A stretch of DNA of 64,000 nucleotides from an uncultured Oscillospiraceae bacterium. Its GTDB lineage: Bacteria; Bacillota; Clostridia; Oscillospirales; Oscillospiraceae. Positions within the stretch are counted from its first letter, which is position 1. Each line of letters starts with the position of its first letter. Below are positions 23,629 to 32,648 of the stretch, one piece after another. The stretch spans positions 1-64,000 of the forward strand of contig CALWXB010000008.1 of assembly GCA_944385405.1 (NCBI GenBank), given 5' to 3'. The notes below the pieces were generated by a model. It worked only from the letters and a program-made list of their open reading frames with translations. It did not search any database and was not told the origin of the DNA. The position numbers and the translations under genes are program-made.

Positions 23629-25068
23629 TCATCTTCCGCGTCCCGGCGGCTCCGTCTCCGCGGGCTCGTCGTCCGGCAGGGTGCTGACGTCATCGTCCGG
23701 CGCCCGCATCTCGTGGGACGAGCGGCGGGTGCTGTCGCTGCGCTGGGTGCGCCAGGAGGAGATGTCGATGGGCTCGTTCTCCTCGAAAAGATCGTAGTAA
23801 TCCTCATCCCGCAGCACCGGACGGCGGTGCTTGCAGATGGCGGTGATGGTGGGGTAGAGGACAATGGCGATGAGGCCGCCGGAAAAGCCGTTGTTGTAGA
23901 GGTTCAGCCCCGCCACAGTGCCGCTGGTCTGGAGCACCAGGGCCGAGTGGATGAATCCCGCCAGGATGCCGAAGGGCCAGCCGAAGTGGCCGGCGATGGG
24001 AGCCAGGGTGGTGCCGAAGAGCCCCGCCAGCTGCAGGGTAGGGTAGTTGGGGGAATAGTGGACGCCGTAGGCGCCCAGAGCCACGCCGATCATCACCGGC
24101 GTGATGTTCCGGGCATGCTTGCCGAAGGCGGAAAATCCCATGATGGTGAAAATGCCGCCCACGGTGGGGCCGTTGAGCTCGCCGCCCACCACCAGGATGA
24201 AGACGATGCCCAGGACGCCGTTGATGCCGATGTTGATGAGCACCGGCCCCGCGCCGAACATGCGCAGATAGTCGCTGGGGGCCCGGCCGGTGGTGGAGAG
24301 CAGACGGCGGTAGCCCGCCCACACCGCCCAGGGCGGCTCTCCGGTACCGTAAGTACCCAGCAGGATCATGGCGGTGCACAGCACGCCCAGCACGATCTCA
24401 AAGACGCCGTTGTAATCCGTGGCCCAGTAGAGCACGGAGTCCGGCTTGTCGCCGAAGGCCGTGAGGATGGGCACCACCATCATGGCGAAGAGGCCGCAGG
24501 CAAACCCCATGTTGTAGAGGTTCATGCCGTTTTGGATCTTGTAGGTGTAGCCCGAGAGGGAGGGCAGGATGAATCCGATGACGATGCCCGTCACCAACCC
24601 CAGAGGCAGGCTGGCGTGGATGCTGCCCAGAGCCATGTAGCTGACCATGGGAGAAAGGGACGTGGCCAGCAGGGCCACGGAGGCGTACTTGGAAAAGGGT
24701 TCCTTCTGATACCGGGCGTAGAGCCAGGTGCCCAGAATGATGGGCCAGATGTTCAGGCAGTTCTTGCCGAAGAGGGAGAAGCCCGCCATGAGGCCCATCT
24801 CCACGATGGTGAAGCCGTTGAAGGGGTCCCCCGAGAATTTGATGATGCAGATGGAGATGGCCGTCACCAGTCCCGCGTTCACCAGCGCCGCACCGGCGCC
24901 GGCGATGTAGACGTAGTCGGTGATGAGCAGATCCTGCATGGTGATGATGTGGTACATCCCCACCAGGATGTTCCGGGGCGTATCCATGATGAAGCCCAGG
25001 ATCACCAGGCTGGCGGAAAACACGAGGATGGCGGAGAAGATCCCCTCATAGCGGGACTGTGGCTGCAT
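23629..25068 (-). CDS. DUF1576 multi-pass membrane protein
   Basis: A 479-residue integral membrane protein with about ten or more hydrophobic helices, arranged as two similar halves: GFTIVEMGLMAGFSLFGKN (first) resembles GGIFTIMGFSAFGKHARN (second), and GMNLYNMGFACG resembles GLNLYNNGFSGG. This internal duplication suggests a transporter-like inverted repeat. I recognise DUF1576; its function is not known to me. The last 60 residues are a hydrophilic acidic tail. The start is the ATG at 25068 behind GAGGGGGG. Confidence 0.85.
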   Translation of the reverse strand: MQPQSRYEGIFSAILVFSASLVILGFIMDTPRNILVGMYHIITMQDLLITDYVYIAGAGAALVNAGLVTAISICIIKFSGDPFNGFTIVEMGLMAGFSLFGKNCLNIWPIILGTWLYARYQKEPFSKYASVALLATSLSPMVSYMALGSIHASLPLGLVTGIVIGFILPSLSGYTYKIQNGMNLYNMGFACGLFAMMVVPILTAFGDKPDSVLYWATDYNGVFEIVLGVLCTAMILLGTYGTGEPPWAVWAGYRRLLSTTGRAPSDYLRMFGAGPVLINIGINGVLGIVFILVVGGELNGPTVGGIFTIMGFSAFGKHARNITPVMIGVALGAYGVHYSPNYPTLQLAGLFGTTLAPIAGHFGWPFGILAGFIHSALVLQTSGTVAGLNLYNNGFSGGLIAIVLYPTITAICKHRRPVLRDEDYYDLFEENEPIDISSWRTQRSDSTRRSSHEMRAPDDDVSTLPDDEPAETEPPGRGR

Positions 25069-25107
25069 GGAACGACCCCCCTCAAGGCGTATTCGCTGAT
25101 CAGATCC

Positions 25108-25137
25108 ATTATAGCAGGCAACCGCCCCCCGGGGCAA
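25108..25137 (-). promoter_or_regulatory. sigma-A promoter of DUF1576-yfcE
   Basis: Minus-strand TTGCCC (25132-25137), 18-base spacer, consensus TATAAT (25108-25113), 40 bases before the ATG. Confidence 0.65.
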
Positions 25138-25190
25138 CAGAAAATTCCCTCTTTCCGGAAAATGCTCCTCCCGCAGGACAGATATGACCC

Positions 25191-25220
25191 TTGCTTTCCG
25201 CCGCTTTACCACGGTATACT
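25191..25220 (+). promoter_or_regulatory. sigma-A promoter of the macro-domain gene
   Basis: TTGCTT (25191-25196), 18-base spacer, TATACT (25215-25220), 21 bases before the ATG. Confidence 0.65.
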
Positions 25221-25240
25221 GAAAAAAAGGAGGTGCGCCT

Positions 25241-25777
<537 letters not shown>

Positions 25778-25789
25778 CGCCTCCATCCG

Positions 25790-25838
25790 AAAACCGGCCC
25801 CGCCGCACAAAATGTGCGGCGGGGCCGGTCTCTTTTCC
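25790..25838. terminator. Bidirectional terminator
   Basis: ACCGGCCCCGCCGCAC and GTGCGGCGGGGCCGGT form a perfect 16-bp stem; CTCTTTTCC follows on plus and TTTTCGG on minus, between the macro-domain and gerM genes. Confidence 0.75.
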
Positions 25839-25840
25839 TT

Positions 25841-26734
25841 TCATCCGGTGTAGGGGCGGCCGATGGCAGTGCCGCCGTAGGTCTCGGCAAACTCGCCGTC
25901 CACCAGGAACCGCACCTCCGCCACCGCCTCCAGAGAGGCCAGGGACCGGCGCAGGGCGTCGATGGCATTGTAGAGCACCGTGCCCCGGGGGAGTCCCTCC
26001 AGCTGGGCGGCAGAGAGGTTCACGTAGCACACGTCCTCCTCCAGCCAGGCCGAGAGCACCCGGAAGCCCTCCGGCATCACCGCGCCCAGCTCTCCCCGCT
26101 CCGGTCCGGCCTCCAGGGCCCGGACCACAGCGCCGGCCTGGGTGTCGCCCTCATAGAGCTCCAGCGTCCGCTCCTCCGGCTGGAGGGCAGCGGCGGCGTC
26201 CGGGAAATACAGCGTGGCCCGCACCGTGCTCACCACGTCTCCCACCGGAGTCAGCCGCACGTCCCGGGCGGTGAGCACCTGCTTGTCCCGGTACGCCAGC
26301 TCCTGGCCCCGCACCGTGATCTGCACGGACACGATCTCCGGCAGTTGGGTCAGCGTCAGCGTCACCGCATAGTCGGCCAACGTCAGCGCCACACCGGAAA
26401 GGGTGGCGTAGGCCATGGTGAGATCCACCACCGCCCGGGTACCCTGGAGCTCCAGGGACAAAAGCCGGGTCCCCGCCGGAATGGGGCTTTGGAGGGTGGT
26501 ATCCGTGGGGCCCTGGAGCAGGGCCGTCATCAGTCCGTTGGCCGTGTCCAGGGGGGAATCCGTCTCCAGCCAGACATCCTCCGTGCGGTAGATGTCTCCG
26601 CCGGCGGAGCGATGCGGATCTCCCTCCAGGAAATAGAGCTTGTAGGCGCCGTCCTCCCGGCTCTCCATCATGGCGCTGCCGCAGATGCCGCACACCAGCG
26701 CCGCACACAGCACGATGCCCCACAGCCGCTTCAT
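25841..26734 (-). CDS. GerMN-domain secreted protein
   Basis: A 297-residue exported protein: an N-terminal hydrophobic signal/anchor (about 3-22), then two GerMN-type domains (about 30-160 and 165-290). The repeated pattern is PLDTANGLMTALLQGP...LQSPIPAGTRLLSLELQGTRAVVDL and AVVRALEAGP...VMPEGFRVLSAWLEEDVCYVNLS. GerM of Bacillus is needed for germination and sporulation. No clean lipobox is seen despite the cysteines near the signal. It starts in an ATGA overlap with the histidine kinase stop, last of four coupled genes. Confidence 0.85.
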   Translation of the reverse strand: MKRLWGIVLCAALVCGICGSAMMESREDGAYKLYFLEGDPHRSAGGDIYRTEDVWLETDSPLDTANGLMTALLQGPTDTTLQSPIPAGTRLLSLELQGTRAVVDLTMAYATLSGVALTLADYAVTLTLTQLPEIVSVQITVRGQELAYRDKQVLTARDVRLTPVGDVVSTVRATLYFPDAAAALQPEERTLELYEGDTQAGAVVRALEAGPERGELGAVMPEGFRVLSAWLEEDVCYVNLSAAQLEGLPRGTVLYNAIDALRRSLASLEAVAEVRFLVDGEFAETYGGTAIGRPYTG

Positions 26735-28110
26735 TCCGCTTCCTCCTCCCGGCAGGGCCAGCGCGCCGTGAACCGAGACCCGCCCTGGACCCGGTTCTCC
26801 GCCGTCACGGTGCCGCCCCGCTTGCTCACGGTGTCGCTGACGATGGAAAGGCCCAGGCCCGTGCCGCCGGCGGCCCGGGAGCGGGCTTTGTCCACCCGGT
26901 AGAATCGCTGGAAGATGCGGGGCAGATCCTCCTCCGGGATGCCCACGCCGTTGTCCTCCACGGTCAATACCACCTCGTCTGCCTCCCGGCGCAGCGACAC
27001 CTGCACCGCGCCGCCGGGGGGCGTGTACTTCAAGGCGTTGTCCGTGAGGTTGTAGATCACCTGATGGATCTCGTCCCGGGTGGCCAGCACCCGGCACGCT
27101 CCGGAGGCGTCGTAGGTCAGGTCGATGTCCTTGTCCTGGGCCAGCAGGCTCATCATCCGCATCACCTGCTCCAGCACCGGCAGCACATCCACCACCACGG
27201 GCTTTTCCAGAAGGCCGCTGTCCAGCCGGGTCAGCCGCAGCAGGTCCTCGGTGATGCGGGAAAGCCGCTGGGCCTCCGCCCCGATGTCCGCCACGAATTC
27301 CCGGGTGGTGGCCTGGTCCATGCCCTCCGTCTGCAAAATGGAGTCCGTCAGCAGCCGGATGGCCGCCAGCGGCGTTTTCAGCTCGTGGGAGGCGTCGGAG
27401 ACGAAGCGCCGCCGGATCTCCTCCGTGGTCTGGAGGCGGTCGGTGAGGCTGTTGAACTCCTGCCCCAGCTGGGCGATCTCGTCCCGCCCCCGGATCTCCA
27501 TGCGGTGGCTGTATGCGCCCTCCCGCACCTGCCGGATGGCGGTGAGGAGCTCGCTGATCTTCTTGGTCAGCGCCGCGGAGAGCACGCCGCTGAGCACCAG
27601 CACCACCGCACCGATGCCCACGCTCAGACGCAGGAGGTTGTCCTGCAGCCCGGTAAGCAGCGCGGCCTGCTCCGTGTCGTACTCGTAGGCGTACACCGCG
27701 CCGATGATCTGGTTGTGGTAGAGCACCGGCGAGGAGGCGTGGGAGCGGAAGGCGCCGTTGTGATAGGCGCAGGTGAAGACGTCGTTGCCCAGCAGAGCCT
27801 GGACGATCTCCGTGTAGAACACATACTCCCCCTGGGCGCCGCCGGTCTCCCGGGTGTCATAGAGGACCTTGCCGTCGCTGTCCGTCACCAGCACCCGGGA
27901 AAGCCCCGTGTCCTCCGCCACCGCCATGGCCTCTCCCACGTTCTCCGGGCTCAGCTGCTCCAGCCCGGACAGGGAATACACCATCACCGAAACGCCGGAC
28001 TGGAGGTTGGCCTCCTTGGCCCGGAACACCAGGTCCTCCGACACCAGCAGCGGGTAGGTGTTCATCAGCAGGATCACCGCCGCGATGATCAGGATGTAGC
28101 TCAGCCCCAC
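26731..28110 (-). CDS. Sensor histidine kinase (two-component)
   Basis: A 459-residue membrane kinase: TM1 (about 3-18), an extracellular sensor region (about 20-160), TM2 (about 160-182), HAMP (about 183-235), HisKA with SDASHELKTPLAAIR, and HATPase_c with N, G1 and G2 boxes (NLTDNALKYT, DNGVGI, GTGLGLSIV). Partner of the response regulator just upstream. The first usual start is GTG at 28110, which would cut into TM1's leading basic segment. The frame is open to 28177 without ATG/GTG/TTG, so the start is unsettled. See findings. Confidence 0.9.
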   Translation of the reverse strand: MGLSYILIIAAVILLMNTYPLLVSEDLVFRAKEANLQSGVSVMVYSLSGLEQLSPENVGEAMAVAEDTGLSRVLVTDSDGKVLYDTRETGGAQGEYVFYTEIVQALLGNDVFTCAYHNGAFRSHASSPVLYHNQIIGAVYAYEYDTEQAALLTGLQDNLLRLSVGIGAVVLVLSGVLSAALTKKISELLTAIRQVREGAYSHRMEIRGRDEIAQLGQEFNSLTDRLQTTEEIRRRFVSDASHELKTPLAAIRLLTDSILQTEGMDQATTREFVADIGAEAQRLSRITEDLLRLTRLDSGLLEKPVVVDVLPVLEQVMRMMSLLAQDKDIDLTYDASGACRVLATRDEIHQVIYNLTDNALKYTPPGGAVQVSLRREADEVVLTVEDNGVGIPEEDLPRIFQRFYRVDKARSRAAGGTGLGLSIVSDTVSKRGGTVTAENRVQGGSRFTARWPCREEEAE

Positions 28111-28141
28111 CCGGACCTTCAGGCTGCCGGGCAGCCAGTTC

Positions 28142-28819
28142 CTAAGCCTTGAAATAGTACCCCACTCCCCACTTGGTCATGATGTGGTCCGGCTCCGCCG
28201 GGTTCTTCTCCAGCTTCTCCCGCAGCCGCCGGATGTGGACGTCCACCGTCCGGTAATCCCCGGCATAGGAGTAGCCCCACACCACGTTCATCAGATTCTC
28301 CCGGCTGTACACCCGCCGGGGATTGCGCATCAAAAGCTCGATGAGGTCGTACTCCTTGGCGGTGAGGTCCACGGTCTTTCCGTCCCGCACCGCCACCCGC
28401 TCCTCGGTGTTGAGGGTCAGGTCCCCCACCGTCAAAAGCGCCCCCCGTCTGCGCTGCACCCCGGCGGCCCGGCGCAGCAGCGCCCGGACCCGGGCCTTGA
28501 GCTCCAGGATGTTGAAGGGCTTGGTGAGATAGTCGTCCGCGCCGCACTCGAAGCCCATGAGCTTGTCCGCGTCCTCGCTTTTGGCCGTGAGCATGATGAT
28601 GGGCACATTAGAAAACTCCCGGATCCGCATGCACGCCTCCAGGCCGTCCACCTCCGGCATCATCACATCCAGGATCACCAGGTCGAACTGCCCCTCCCGG
28701 GCCAGCTCCACCGCGGCGGCGCCGTCGTAGGCGCACTCCACCTGGTAGCCCTCGTTCTCCAGGTTGAATTTCATCCCCTTCACCAGGGTCTTTTCATCGT
28801 CTACCACCAAGATCTTCAT
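28142..28819 (-). CDS. OmpR/PhoB-type response regulator
   Basis: A 225-residue regulator. The receiver domain has the acidic pair in VVDDE, phospho-acceptor Asp51 (VILDVMMPEVDG), Thr/Ala switch (MLTAKS) and Lys in LTKPF. The C-terminal winged helix contains TAKEYDLIELLMRNPRRVYSRENL and YRTVDVHIRRLREKL, which binds DNA. It begins in an ATGA overlap with the comEA stop and is directly followed by its kinase. Target genes are unknown; the cotranscribed gerM- and comEA-type genes suggest an envelope-related stimulus, which is inference. Confidence 0.94.
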   Translation of the reverse strand: MKILVVDDEKTLVKGMKFNLENEGYQVECAYDGAAAVELAREGQFDLVILDVMMPEVDGLEACMRIREFSNVPIIMLTAKSEDADKLMGFECGADDYLTKPFNILELKARVRALLRRAAGVQRRRGALLTVGDLTLNTEERVAVRDGKTVDLTAKEYDLIELLMRNPRRVYSRENLMNVVWGYSYAGDYRTVDVHIRRLREKLEKNPAEPDHIMTKWGVGYYFKA

Positions 28820-29193
28820 TCCGTATCCTCTCCATCCACCGTGACGCTGCCCCGCAGCGCCTCCAGTTTGCTCTCTCCGATGCCGGAGACCTCCAGCAGC
28901 TCCTCCACGCTTTGAAAGGGACCATGCTCCGCCCGGTACGCCGTGATGCGCGCTGCCAGCACCTCGCCGATGCCCGGCAGCTCCATCAGCTCCGCCTCCG
29001 TGGCGGTGTTCAGATCCAGAGGCGGCGGCACTGCCGCCTCCTGCGTCACATGCTCCGTCACCACCGACACCGGCAGGTCCTGGGCGGATGCCAGACGGTC
29101 CCGGCGGGCCAGTCCCGCCAGCACGCACAAAAACACCGCCGTCAGCGCCAGAAGCAGCGCCTCCGTTTTGGTCACCTTTCCATACAGCTTCAC
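28816..29193 (-). CDS. ComEA-type helix-hairpin-helix protein
   Basis: A 125-residue membrane-anchored DNA-binding protein: one TM helix (about 10-28), a linker, and two HhH motifs, LNTATEAELMELPGIGEVLAARI and FQSVEELLEVSGIGESKLEAL. ComEA binds incoming DNA at the cell surface in competence. No comEC is nearby, although an MBL protein resembling its C-domain lies at 7138-8082. The start is GTG at 29193 behind GGGAG; the longer frame to 29274 would begin in the promoter region. First of four overlapping genes. Confidence 0.9.
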   Translation of the reverse strand: MKLYGKVTKTEALLLALTAVFLCVLAGLARRDRLASAQDLPVSVVTEHVTQEAAVPPPLDLNTATEAELMELPGIGEVLAARITAYRAEHGPFQSVEELLEVSGIGESKLEALRGSVTVDGEDTE

Positions 29194-29331
29194 AGTTGAA
29201 CTCCCGCGTTTTTTTTGATATACTGACTTTGTGTCGAAAAACGGCGGTTCCCGCCGCTTGAAACTTTCCTTCAAAACCGGGGTATCATGGCCGTTATGGG
29301 ATCATTATACCATACATCACAGGAGATAGAT

Positions 29332-30693
29332 ATGAAAACGTACCGCTTTTTCTCTCTTTTTTTGGCTGTGTTTTTGTCGCTGAGCCTGCTGGCCGCCCCC
29401 AAGGCCGCGGCGCTGGAGGCGCCGGAGATCCATGCCACGGCCGCACTGCTGATGGACGCGCAGACCGGCAACATCGTCTACGCCCAGAACGAACACCAGG
29501 AGCTCTACCCCGCCAGCACCACCAAGATCATGACCGCCCTGCTGGTGCTGGAGGCCATCGACCGGGGCGAGCTGTCCCTGACGGATGAGCTCACCGCCTC
29601 CCACTCCGCCATGACCACGGGCCTTGCCGAGGACGGCAGCACCGCCGGGATCCAGGAGGGCGAGGTCATGACGGTGGAGGAATACCTCACCTGCATGCTG
29701 GTAGTCTCCGCCAATGAGGCCTGCAACGTGCTGGCCGAAGCAGTGTCCGGCTCCGTGGATGCCTTCGTGGACGCCATGAACGCCCGGGCCCAGGCTCTGG
29801 GCTGCGAGAACACCCACTTCGTCAACACCACCGGCCTCCACGATCCCCAGCACTACACCTCTGCCTGGGACCTGTATCTCATCACCGCGGAGGCCATGAA
29901 GCACGACACCTTCATGCGCATCTGCGACACGGCCACCGCCACCATCCCCGCCACCAATCTCTCTGAGGCCCGGACCCTCCACACCACCAACTACCTCATC
30001 GGCGCCTGGTGGTCCCGGGGCTATCTCTACGACGACGCCCACGGCATCAAGACCGGCTCCACCTCCCAGGCGGGGCACTGCCTGGTGTCCTCCGCCGTCC
30101 GGGGCAGCCTCAGCCTCATCAGCGTGGTGCTGGGTGCCGACCGGGTGACCCTGGAGGACGGGGAGATCCGCACCTACAGCTTCTACGATACCCGGGTCCT
30201 GTTCGACTGGGCCTTCGACAACTTCTCCTACAAGACCATCCTGGACGCCGACGAGGTGATCCAGGAGGTGCCGGTGACCCTCTCCCAGGTGGACCACGTC
30301 ACCGTCCACCCCGCCCAGGAGGTGGAGGTGCTGCTGCCCAATGATCTGGACCCGGCGGACCTGGAGCGCACCGTCATCCTGCAGGACCCGGTGGAGGCCC
30401 CGGTGACCGAGGGGCAGGTGCTGGGCACGCTGGAGCTGAGCCATGACGATACGGTCTATGCCTCCGTGGATCTGCTGGCCATGCACGACGTGGAGGCCTC
30501 GGGTCTTCTGACCTTCTGGCGGGACGTGCAGCTCTTCTTCGCCAAGACCTCTGTACGCATCGCCGGCGCGGTGCTGCTGGTGCTGCTGGCGGCGGTGCTG
30601 GTGTGGCGGCTGGTGCTGGGCCGCCGGCGCTACCGGTACGGCCGCAGCGTGGGCCGGGGCCGCAGCGGCGGCTATCGGGGCCGGCGGCGGTAA
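29332..30693 (+). CDS. D-alanyl-D-alanine carboxypeptidase (DacA/DacF type)
   Basis: A 453-residue PBP5-like enzyme that trims the terminal D-Ala from wall peptides outside the membrane. A signal peptide ends near AAPKAAALEA. Active-site motifs are ASTTK (Ser62, Lys65), SAN (126-128) and KTG (240-242). A beta-rich C-terminal domain and a C-terminal TM helix (about 405-425) follow. The protein ends in an unusual Arg/Gly/Tyr-rich cytoplasmic tail of about 28 residues. ACAGGAGA supports the ATG at 29332. Divergent from comEA; spores often use a member of this family for cortex trimming. Confidence 0.93.
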   Translation: MKTYRFFSLFLAVFLSLSLLAAPKAAALEAPEIHATAALLMDAQTGNIVYAQNEHQELYPASTTKIMTALLVLEAIDRGELSLTDELTASHSAMTTGLAEDGSTAGIQEGEVMTVEEYLTCMLVVSANEACNVLAEAVSGSVDAFVDAMNARAQALGCENTHFVNTTGLHDPQHYTSAWDLYLITAEAMKHDTFMRICDTATATIPATNLSEARTLHTTNYLIGAWWSRGYLYDDAHGIKTGSTSQAGHCLVSSAVRGSLSLISVVLGADRVTLEDGEIRTYSFYDTRVLFDWAFDNFSYKTILDADEVIQEVPVTLSQVDHVTVHPAQEVEVLLPNDLDPADLERTVILQDPVEAPVTEGQVLGTLELSHDDTVYASVDLLAMHDVEASGLLTFWRDVQLFFAKTSVRIAGAVLLVLLAAVLVWRLVLGRRRYRYGRSVGRGRSGGYRGRRR

Positions 30694-30703
30694 ATCCATG
30701 ACA

Positions 30704-30750
30704 GAAAAGGACCCCTTCGGGCAATGCCCGGAGGGGTCCTTTCTCATTTT
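30704..30750. terminator. Bidirectional terminator
   Basis: AAAGGACCCCT...AGGGGTCCTTT with inner GGGC/GCCC pairing; CTCATTTTC follows on plus and TCTG on minus, between dacA-type and GGDEF genes. Confidence 0.75.
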
Positions 30751-30761
30751 CTTCACCGGGG

Positions 30762-31709
30762 TCAGCGGACAGTGAAGCGGTGCTTACCGGAGGTCTTGGA
30801 GATGTACAGCGCCGCGTCCGCCCGGGAAAACGCCCGGTCAAAGGGCTCCATAGGCGCCACCTGCGTCAAACCCACGGAGATCCCCCACAGCCCGGAGCCG
30901 TTCTCCCCGGCATCCGCCTCCACGCTCTCCAGCAGCCGGGACGCCAGAGCGCAGGCCGCCTCCTCCGACCACATCCCCGGACACAGCAGCAAAAACTCGT
31001 CCCCGCCCATCCGGCACACCGCATCCTGCTCCCGCACGGCGGCGGTGAGGATACCCGCCAGCCGGACCAGCGCCGTGTTGCCGCACAGATGGCCGTGACG
31101 GTCGTTGACCTCCTTGAAGTTGTCGATGTCGATGACATAGAGCCAGGCGGGCTGGTGCGCGGAGCGGCGGTAGCGCTCCTTGAAGGAGCGGAAATTGATG
31201 AGACCGGTGAGCCCGTCCTGCTCCGCCAGCTGCTGCAGCGACTTGATGCGCGCCTGGGCTCGCTCCACCTGCTGGGTCAGCGTCTTGGGATAGGACTCCC
31301 CCTGCAGCTGCTCCAGATTGGGGTTGGACTGGTGGATGTGGACCACCTTCCACCGCCCGTCCACCCGCTTGTAGAGGATGGAAAAGCGGGTGTCCATGTC
31401 CACCCGGACGGCGCCGTCCGGGCTCTCCCAGCAGATCACGGCGCTGCCGTAGACCAGCGACGCGTCCGGTCCCGCCGCCTGCTCCTCGCAAAAGAAATCC
31501 CGGAACTGGAAGCGGATCCCCGCCCGCTCCTGCAGCTCCAGACCCATGGCCTGCCGGAACTGGGCACGGGAGCGGTAAAACTCGTGCTTTCCCGTCCCGA
31601 TGACGACGCAGTCCTCCTCAAACAGATCCGCCAGCCGGAGCACGCTCTCCTGGTCTCCTATGAAATATTCCTTCCAGAGCTGCTCTGTCAGTTTGATCAA
31701 TTCACTCAC
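30762..31709 (-). CDS. Diguanylate cyclase with N-terminal NTF2/SnoaL-like domain
   Basis: A 315-residue soluble protein. Residues about 1-130 form an NTF2-like (SnoaL/calcium-calmodulin kinase association) fold: YFIGDQESVLRLADLFEEDCVVIG at the start and DGRWKVVHIHQSN at the end. A coiled linker (about 140-162) leads to a GGDEF domain with intact GGDEF (235-239), which makes cyclic di-GMP. An RxxD inhibitory site (REQD, 226-229) stands five residues before it, so product inhibition is likely. The start is GTG at 31709 behind GAGGGA. No PilZ or EAL gene is adjacent. Confidence 0.9.
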   Translation of the reverse strand: MSELIKLTEQLWKEYFIGDQESVLRLADLFEEDCVVIGTGKHEFYRSRAQFRQAMGLELQERAGIRFQFRDFFCEEQAAGPDASLVYGSAVICWESPDGAVRVDMDTRFSILYKRVDGRWKVVHIHQSNPNLEQLQGESYPKTLTQQVERAQARIKSLQQLAEQDGLTGLINFRSFKERYRRSAHQPAWLYVIDIDNFKEVNDRHGHLCGNTALVRLAGILTAAVREQDAVCRMGGDEFLLLCPGMWSEEAACALASRLLESVEADAGENGSGLWGISVGLTQVAPMEPFDRAFSRADAALYISKTSGKHRFTVR

Positions 31710-31752
31710 AATGATCCCTCGTCTGTATTCATCTTTCCCCGATAGGCCGCCG

Positions 31753-32499
31753 TCAGGCGTACAGCAGCATCAAAACGCCGTAGATCACCGGCTGATGCAG
31801 CAGATAGAGAGGCAGGCTGCGGCGTCCCAGGGCGTCCAGCCCGGGGATGCGGGGCAGCGCCCCGGCGTCCTCCGGCCGCAGCCGCCGGAGGAAATAGCCG
31901 CACCAGAAGAGGAACGCCCAGGGCAGCAGGGGAAAATAGTCCGTGGAAAAGAAGTCCGCCGGGGGAAAGCCCAGGAAGGCGGTAAGCCCGTTTGCATACC
32001 ACGCCCCCGGCAGCGCGGCGATCCGCGCCCCCTCGAAGCCCAGGAACCCCTCCGGCACGTCCCGCAGCAGCAGGAACAGGGCGAAGCTCCCGGCAAGGCC
32101 CGCCCGGGCGTCCAGCCGCGCCAGCAGCGGAGAGAGGGCAGCGGTCAGCAGCGACGCCGCGCCCAGCAGCGTCAGCACGCCGAAGCGCACCGCGTTCTCC
32201 GGCATGCACACCAGCGTCACCGCGCTGACCAGACACCCGCAGCCCAGGGTGATGAGGCCGCGGCGCCATTTCCGCCTGCCCAGCGCCCAGCAGTAGCCCG
32301 AGAGCAGGATGAAGGTCCAGCAGATGCTCTGCTGCCAGAGGTAGGCGCCCCAGCTGCAGTACCAGCTCCAGTCCATACCGAAGATCCACACCAGGTCCCA
32401 GCAGGCATGGTACGCCGTCATGCTGACAAACGCCGCGCCCCGCAGGCTGTCCAGCCCGCCCAGGCGTTTTGTGCCGCCGGCGGCCGCCGCTTGCCGCAT
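31753..32499 (-). CDS. DUF1624/HGSNAT-like membrane protein
   Basis: A 248-residue multi-pass membrane protein with about seven hydrophobic helices. The opening RLGGLDSLRGAAFVSMTAYH with LDxLRG, and the C-terminal RRSLPLYLLHQPVIYG, match the DUF1624 (heparan-alpha-glucosaminide N-acetyltransferase-like) acyltransferase group. A transmembrane acyl transfer role is therefore likely, substrate unknown. AAGGAAGGGGGGAG precedes the ATG. It precedes the GGDEF gene by 43 bases on the same strand. Confidence 0.85.
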   Translation of the reverse strand: MRQAAAAGGTKRLGGLDSLRGAAFVSMTAYHACWDLVWIFGMDWSWYCSWGAYLWQQSICWTFILLSGYCWALGRRKWRRGLITLGCGCLVSAVTLVCMPENAVRFGVLTLLGAASLLTAALSPLLARLDARAGLAGSFALFLLLRDVPEGFLGFEGARIAALPGAWYANGLTAFLGFPPADFFSTDYFPLLPWAFLFWCGYFLRRLRPEDAGALPRIPGLDALGRRSLPLYLLHQPVIYGVLMLLYA

Positions 32500-32580
32500 C
32501 CCCCGCTCCCCCCTTCCTTAATAGTCCCTTCATTTTATCACATGCCTCTCGGCGGCGCAAGGCGGAACCGGCGTTCATGC

Positions 32581-32609
32581 TTGCAAACCATAAAGGAATG
32601 TGATAAATT
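32581..32609 (+). promoter_or_regulatory. Candidate sigma-A promoter of prfC
   Basis: TTGCAA (32581-32586), 17-base spacer, TAAATT (32604-32609), in a short AT-rich interval 40 bases before the ATG. Confidence 0.5.
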
Positions 32610-32648
32610 ATATAAGTTCTGAATGAAACCACACAAGGAGGCACTTTT

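Noticed and set aside
29258..29288. Promoter TTGAAA-TATCAT for the dacA-type gene
   Set aside because: Spacer of 19 bases and poor context; promoter location left open.
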